A stretch of DNA of 9,017 nt from Acidobacteriota bacterium (GTDB lineage: Bacteria; Acidobacteriota; HRBIN11): assembly GCA_030550225.1 (NCBI GenBank), contig JAUQPV010000085.1:1-9017 (forward strand), read 5' to 3'. This document shows positions 6,389-9,017 of the stretch, piece after piece. The first letter of the stretch is position 1; the number at the start of each line of letters is the position of its first letter. A program made the translations under genes and the position numbers. Under the pieces are notes generated by a model that had not been told where the DNA came from, ran no database searches, and saw only the letters and a program-made list of their open reading frames with translations.

Positions 6389-7423
6389 TTACACCGGGTA
6401 CAGGCCCGGGGCGTCGAGACCCGCCCGTTCGTCGAACCCGCACATGAGGTTGAGACATTGGACGGCGTTTCCGGCGGCCCCCTTCATCAGGTTGTCGATG
6501 GCCCCGAAGGCCACGATGCGGCCCGTCTGTTCGTCGAGCGCCCACCCCACGTCGGCATAGTTGCTCCCGACGAGGACTTTGGGGTCTGGATGTCGGTACA
6601 GGCCCGTGCGCTCGTGAACGATGCGCACGAAGGGCTCGCCAGCATAGGCCTCCCGATAGGCCCGCCAGAGGTCCCGCTCTGTAACGGGTCTCTTCGAAAA
6701 GACGTGACACGTCGCCAAGACGCCCCGGACGGTCTCGACGGCCGTCATCGAGAGGTGCACAGCCTCCAGGCCGAGGGCCATCTGGACCTCGGCCGTGTGT
6801 CGGTGGCCGACGGGGGCGTACGACCGAATCGAGCGGCTCCGCTCCGGATGGTGACTCGCCGGACCGGCCTGACGACCCGCTTCGGACGAGCCGGCCTTGA
6901 CCTCGGCGATGATGCCTCGCCCGGAGTCCACCAGTCCGGCCCGCACGAGCGGCCAGACGGCCAGGATCGTGGCGACGGCGTTACAGCCGACGCCGCTTAC
7001 GTAGCGAGCGTTTCGGATCGCCTCCCGGTTCAGCTCGGGGAGGCCGTACACGAAACGGTCCAACCAGGCCGGCGCCCGGTGGGGTGTGCCGTACCAGCGC
7101 TCGTAGACCGTCGGGTCCCGGAGCCGAAAGTCGGCCGAGCAGTCGATGATACGGTCCGCCAGACGCGCCCAGCGGTCGATGGACCGCATGGCCCGCCCGT
7201 GAGGGAGGGCCAGGACCAGGACGTCGCAGGCCTCGAGCTTCTCCATGGGTACGAACCGCAGGTCCGACAAGCCCCGCAGGTGCGGGTGGGCACGGTGGAA
7301 CCACTGGCCAGCCAGTCGCTCAGACGTAACCTGCCGGACTTCTACATGAGGATGCTTCAGCAAGATTCGCAGGAGCTCGCCGCCGACGTAGCCAGAACCC
7401 CCGACGATGGAAACCCGGATCAT
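6389..7423 (-). CDS. lysY: LysW-aminoadipate/glutamyl phosphate reductase
   Basis: NADPH-dependent reductase that turns the LysW-bound acyl phosphate into the semialdehyde; it is a paralogue of ArgC. The 344 residues are of family length. The nucleotide-binding loop is IVGGSGYVGGE (6-16). LALPHG (71-76) and DCSADFRL (94-101) follow. The catalytic cysteine is C147 in SGVGCNAVAT. SHHPERSRSIRSY (190-202) and PVGHRHTAEV (204-213, H207 and H209) line the active site, and NYADVGW and AIDNLMKGAAGNAVQ (309-322) are near the end. The frame stays open upstream to 7645, but those codons are antiphase to lysX. The ATG at 7423 overlaps the lysX stop by four bases (ATGA), indicating translational coupling. 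The AGGAGAGG sequence upstream serves as SD. Confidence 0.94.
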   Translation of the reverse strand: MIRVSIVGGSGYVGGELLRILLKHPHVEVRQVTSERLAGQWFHRAHPHLRGLSDLRFVPMEKLEACDVLVLALPHGRAMRSIDRWARLADRIIDCSADFRLRDPTVYERWYGTPHRAPAWLDRFVYGLPELNREAIRNARYVSGVGCNAVATILAVWPLVRAGLVDSGRGIIAEVKAGSSEAGRQAGPASHHPERSRSIRSYAPVGHRHTAEVQMALGLEAVHLSMTAVETVRGVLATCHVFSKRPVTERDLWRAYREAYAGEPFVRIVHERTGLYRHPDPKVLVGSNYADVGWALDEQTGRIVAFGAIDNLMKGAAGNAVQCLNLMCGFDERAGLDAPGLYPV

Positions 7424-8271
7424 GGGACCTCTCCTCGGGCGACCCGCAGGACGTAGTCCACGATACGCCCCGGGATGTCCACGCCCGTTGGCTCGATGCT
7501 GTTGCGGAATTCCATGGCGTGATTGACCTCCAGGACGAGGAGACGCCCGTCCGGGGCCTCGACGATGTCCACGGCCAGGATGCCGCCGCCGACGGCCTGA
7601 GCGGCCCGCACGGCCAAGTCCCCGACAGGGCCCTCGACCCGACAACGGGAGGCCCGACCCCCGCGAGCCGTATTCGTGATCCAGTGTTCGCTCGTCCGGT
7701 AGATCGCGCCGATCGGCTCGTCTCCGACGACAAAGGCTCGGATGTCCCGGCCCGGCTTGGGAACGTACGCCTGGACGTAAAACACCTGGTGGTGCCAGTC
7801 GCCCAACGTCTCTCGGTCTTCTAAGACGGCCTCGGCGGCGTCCCGGTCGTGGACCCGGGCGACGAGCCGCCCCCAGGACCCCACGACGGGCTTAACGACG
7901 GCCGGATACCCCAGCTCTTCGACGGCCGCCAGGGCCGCCTCTCGTGTGAAGGCCAGGACCGTGGGCGGCGTGGGGACGCCCGCCCGTGAGAGCGCCAGGC
8001 TCGTGAGGACTTTGTCCCCACAGGTCGCCACGACGGCGGCCCGGTTGACACATCGCACGCCCCACCTCTCCAGAATGGGCAAGACGTACAGTGAATGACT
8101 GTACCGGATAGACCGGTCCAGGACCACATCATAGGACGCCGGCCGGCCGTCCAGGCGAAAGACCTGATTCCGGGGGTCGAGCCGCTCGACGGAGACGCCC
8201 CGTCGTTCAAACGCCTGAAAAATCAGCTTCTCCTCGACCCGAATCTGCGAACACAGGACAGCAATCCGCAT
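7420..8271 (-). CDS. lysX: LysW-aminoadipate/glutamate ligase (ATP-grasp)
   Basis: ATP-grasp ligase that forms the isopeptide bond between the alpha-amino group of aminoadipate (or glutamate) and the C-terminal glutamate of LysW, starting the carrier cycle. Length 283 residues against about 280 in Thermus. Motifs: LDRSIRYSHSLYVLPILE (51-68), GYPAVVKPVVGSWGR (121-135, ATP-binding K127), EHWITNTARGG (195-205) and LEVNHAMEFRNSIEPTGVDIPG (247-268), with E248 and N250 as likely magnesium ligands. The last two closely resemble Thermus LysX. RimK and other ATP-grasp ligases share the fold but lack this pairing with LysW. AGGA seven bases before the ATG is the SD. lysY follows with a 4-base overlap. 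Whether it prefers aminoadipate or glutamate cannot be read reliably by eye. Confidence 0.94.
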   Translation of the reverse strand: MRIAVLCSQIRVEEKLIFQAFERRGVSVERLDPRNQVFRLDGRPASYDVVLDRSIRYSHSLYVLPILERWGVRCVNRAAVVATCGDKVLTSLALSRAGVPTPPTVLAFTREAALAAVEELGYPAVVKPVVGSWGRLVARVHDRDAAEAVLEDRETLGDWHHQVFYVQAYVPKPGRDIRAFVVGDEPIGAIYRTSEHWITNTARGGRASRCRVEGPVGDLAVRAAQAVGGGILAVDIVEAPDGRLLVLEVNHAMEFRNSIEPTGVDIPGRIVDYVLRVARGEVP

Positions 8272-8295
8272 CGTGGCATCCTACGTCGGGTGTCC

Positions 8296-8346
8296 GGTCT
8301 TCGGTGTTCGGCGTCGGGTCTCGAAAGAAACCGAACACCGAACACC
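8296..8346 (-). repeat. lysW-lysX spacer hairpin built of repeat words
   Basis: Positions 8296-8311 and 8331-8346 are inverted repeats pairing at 15 of 16 positions around a 19-base loop, the strongest hairpin in the window. The right arm is a tandem heptamer, CCGAACA-CCGAACA; the left side continues as loosely repeated TCGGTGT/TCGGGTG words over about 8287-8322. On the mRNA the stem begins five bases after the lysW stop and ends 24 bases before the lysX ATG, leaving the lysX SD free. There is no following U-run, so full termination is unlikely; a role as an mRNA end-stabiliser or partial terminator is inferred. Confidence 0.65.
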
Positions 8347-8351
8347 TCCCT

Positions 8352-8519
8352 TTACTCTCCCCAATCCTCCTGGACCTCCGGGGCCAAGCCCAGCTTCAGG
8401 GGGGTCACTGAGAGGACCTCCAACTCGGCGCCGCAGTCGCCGCAGGGGATGATCTCCCCCTCCATGAGGTCCTCGGCAAGCCGAATCGGACCCTCGCATT
8501 CAGGACACACCGCCGTCAT
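8352..8519 (-). CDS. lysW: Amino-group carrier protein LysW
   Basis: A 55-residue acidic carrier protein to which the amino-acid substrate is attached while LysX, LysZ, LysY, LysJ and LysK act on it; the attachment both protects the alpha-amino group and presents the substrate to each enzyme. It reads MTAVCPECEG at the start, with a zinc-ribbon of C5/C8 (CPEC) and C26/C29 (CGDC). It ends with EDWGE, the C-terminal signature of the family, whose final glutamate (E55) receives the substrate. Thermus LysW is 54 residues. The start is fixed by GGAGGT (complement of 8525-8530) five bases upstream. It is the first gene of the lys set, after icd and before lysX, each separated by a hairpin-forming repeat. 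Confidence 0.95.
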   Translation of the reverse strand: MTAVCPECEGPIRLAEDLMEGEIIPCGDCGAELEVLSVTPLKLGLAPEVQEDWGE

Positions 8520-8538
8520 GGGGCACCTCCGAATCCAA

Positions 8539-8621
8539 AGGTCTCAGGTCTCGGGTCCCGGCCCAGTATTAGACTTGGGTGTCAGAGATCAGCCTTTCCT
8601 GGGACCCGATACCCGGGACCT
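8539..8621 (-). repeat. icd-lysW spacer repeat with inverted arms
   Basis: Positions 8539-8561 carry the words GGTCTCA, GGTCTCG, GGTCCCGG, and 8598-8621 carry the inverted set CCTGGGA, CCCGATA, CCCGGGA. The arms match at about 19 of 23 positions, with TCGGGTCCC (8551-8559) and GGGACCCGA (8601-8609) exact. A 36-base loop separates them. On the mRNA the element begins five bases after the icd stop and ends shortly before the lysW SD. It could attenuate or separate icd and lysW expression. I found no convincing promoter for lysW here (only a weak TAATAC in the loop), so cotranscription with icd remains possible. Confidence 0.6.
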
Positions 8622-8626
8622 GGGGC

Positions 8627-9017
8627 CTATCCCCCCATATTCCGCACGACCCGCTCGGCAAACTGCGACGTCCGCACCTCCGTCGCCCCCGCCATCTGCC
8701 GCGCCAGGTCATACGTCACGTACCGCTCCTCGAACGTCGCCTCCAAGCCCCGCACGACCCGCCCCGCCGCCTCCTTCCACCCCAGCCACTCCAGGAGCAT
8801 CACGCCGGACAGGATCAGGGCCGTCGGGTTCGCCTTGTCGAGGCCAGCGAGGTCCGGCGCCGACCCGTGGGTCGCCTCGAAGATGGCGATCCCGTCCCCG
8901 ACGTTCGCCCCCGGCGCCATCCCCAGGCCCCCCACCTGCGCCGCCAGGGCGTCCGACAGGTAGTCCCCATTCAGGTTCGGCGTCGCCAACACGTCGTACT
9001 CCTCCGGCCGTAGCAAC
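8627..9017 (-). CDS. icd: Isocitrate dehydrogenase, C-terminal part (partial)
   Basis: The last about 129 residues of a decarboxylating isocitrate dehydrogenase, which oxidises isocitrate to 2-oxoglutarate in the citric acid cycle; the start lies beyond the right edge. ATPNLNGDYLSDALAAQVGG, MAPGANVGDG, FEATHGSAPDLAGLDKANPTALILSGVMLLEWLGW, VTYDLARQM and SQFAERVVRNM follow the E. coli Icd C-terminus closely and include the nucleotide-binding HGSAPDLAG loop. The closing segment is Icd-like, unlike that of homoisocitrate or isopropylmalate dehydrogenases, although these share the fold. Alanine is GCG in 14 of 19 codons and valine GTG in 7 of 10, whereas neighbouring genes prefer GCC and GTC. It is on the same strand as lysW, 107 bases upstream. 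Confidence 0.92.
   Translation of the reverse strand, partial: LLRPEEYDVLATPNLNGDYLSDALAAQVGGLGMAPGANVGDGIAIFEATHGSAPDLAGLDKANPTALILSGVMLLEWLGWKEAAGRVVRGLEATFEERYVTYDLARQMAGATEVRTSQFAERVVRNMGG

Noticed and set aside
6458..7456. Long plus-strand open frame (332 codons) opposite lysY
   Set aside because: Antisense shadow of a clear reductase gene; no family resemblance.
7424..7645. N-terminal extension of LysY into lysX
   Set aside because: The added codons are antiphase to lysX; the ATGA overlap at 7420-7423 and the IVGGSGYVGGE start mark the true beginning.
8520..8626. Lysine riboswitch or other known leader RNA before lysW
   Set aside because: The 107-base gap is taken up by repeat words and the SD; it is shorter than a lysine riboswitch and shows none of its conserved elements.
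8627..9017. Homoisocitrate dehydrogenase, which would fit a lysine pathway
   Set aside because: The C-terminal motifs (NLNGDYLSDALAAQVGG, VTYDLARQM) follow Icd, not homoisocitrate dehydrogenase.

Overview
The window is about two-thirds G+C, with arginine-rich and lysine-poor proteins and one exported outer-membrane barrel protein, so it comes from a diderm (Gram-negative-type) bacterium. Its main content is a complete amino-group-carrier-protein (LysW) biosynthesis operon of the kind known from Thermus/Deinococcus, archaea and scattered, often thermophilic, bacterial lineages. Several proteins read like Thermus LysW, LysX, LysY, LysZ, LysJ and LysK. The sequence alone does not fix the phylum; an uncultured thermophile or moderate thermophile is a reasonable guess.

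Layout from left to right. Positions 1-24 hold the first codons of a leftward gene that runs off the window. Positions 25-217 are non-coding and carry REP-like palindromes. A small outer-membrane beta-barrel gene lies at 218-772 (minus). A 500-base intergenic region (773-1275) has related REP-like palindromes and the promoter of a pyruvate kinase gene (1276-2718, plus). Pyruvate kinase converges on the lysine operon across a hairpin-rich spacer (2719-2931). From 2932 to the right end everything is on the minus strand, in transcription order: icd (3' part only), lysW, lysX, lysY, lysZ, lysJ, lysK.

How the genes work together. LysX ligates the substrate's alpha-amino group to the C-terminal glutamate of the small carrier LysW. 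LysZ phosphorylates the bound substrate, LysY reduces it to the semialdehyde, LysJ transaminates it, and LysK cuts the product free. With alpha-aminoadipate the product is lysine; with glutamate it is ornithine for arginine. The choice cannot be settled from this window. Upstream icd makes 2-oxoglutarate, and pyruvate kinase is the last step of glycolysis.

The most unusual signal is in the gaps between genes. Every gap from icd to lysK that is not a gene overlap starts, within about 5 bases of the upstream stop codon, with degenerate 7-8-base tandem words. In four of the five gaps the words reappear in inverted orientation before the next gene, giving hairpins; the short lysJ-lysK gap is itself an imperfect palindrome. 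The word differs from gap to gap but matches between the arms of one gap. Separately, the pyruvate kinase has the active-site signature associated with potassium-independent enzymes.
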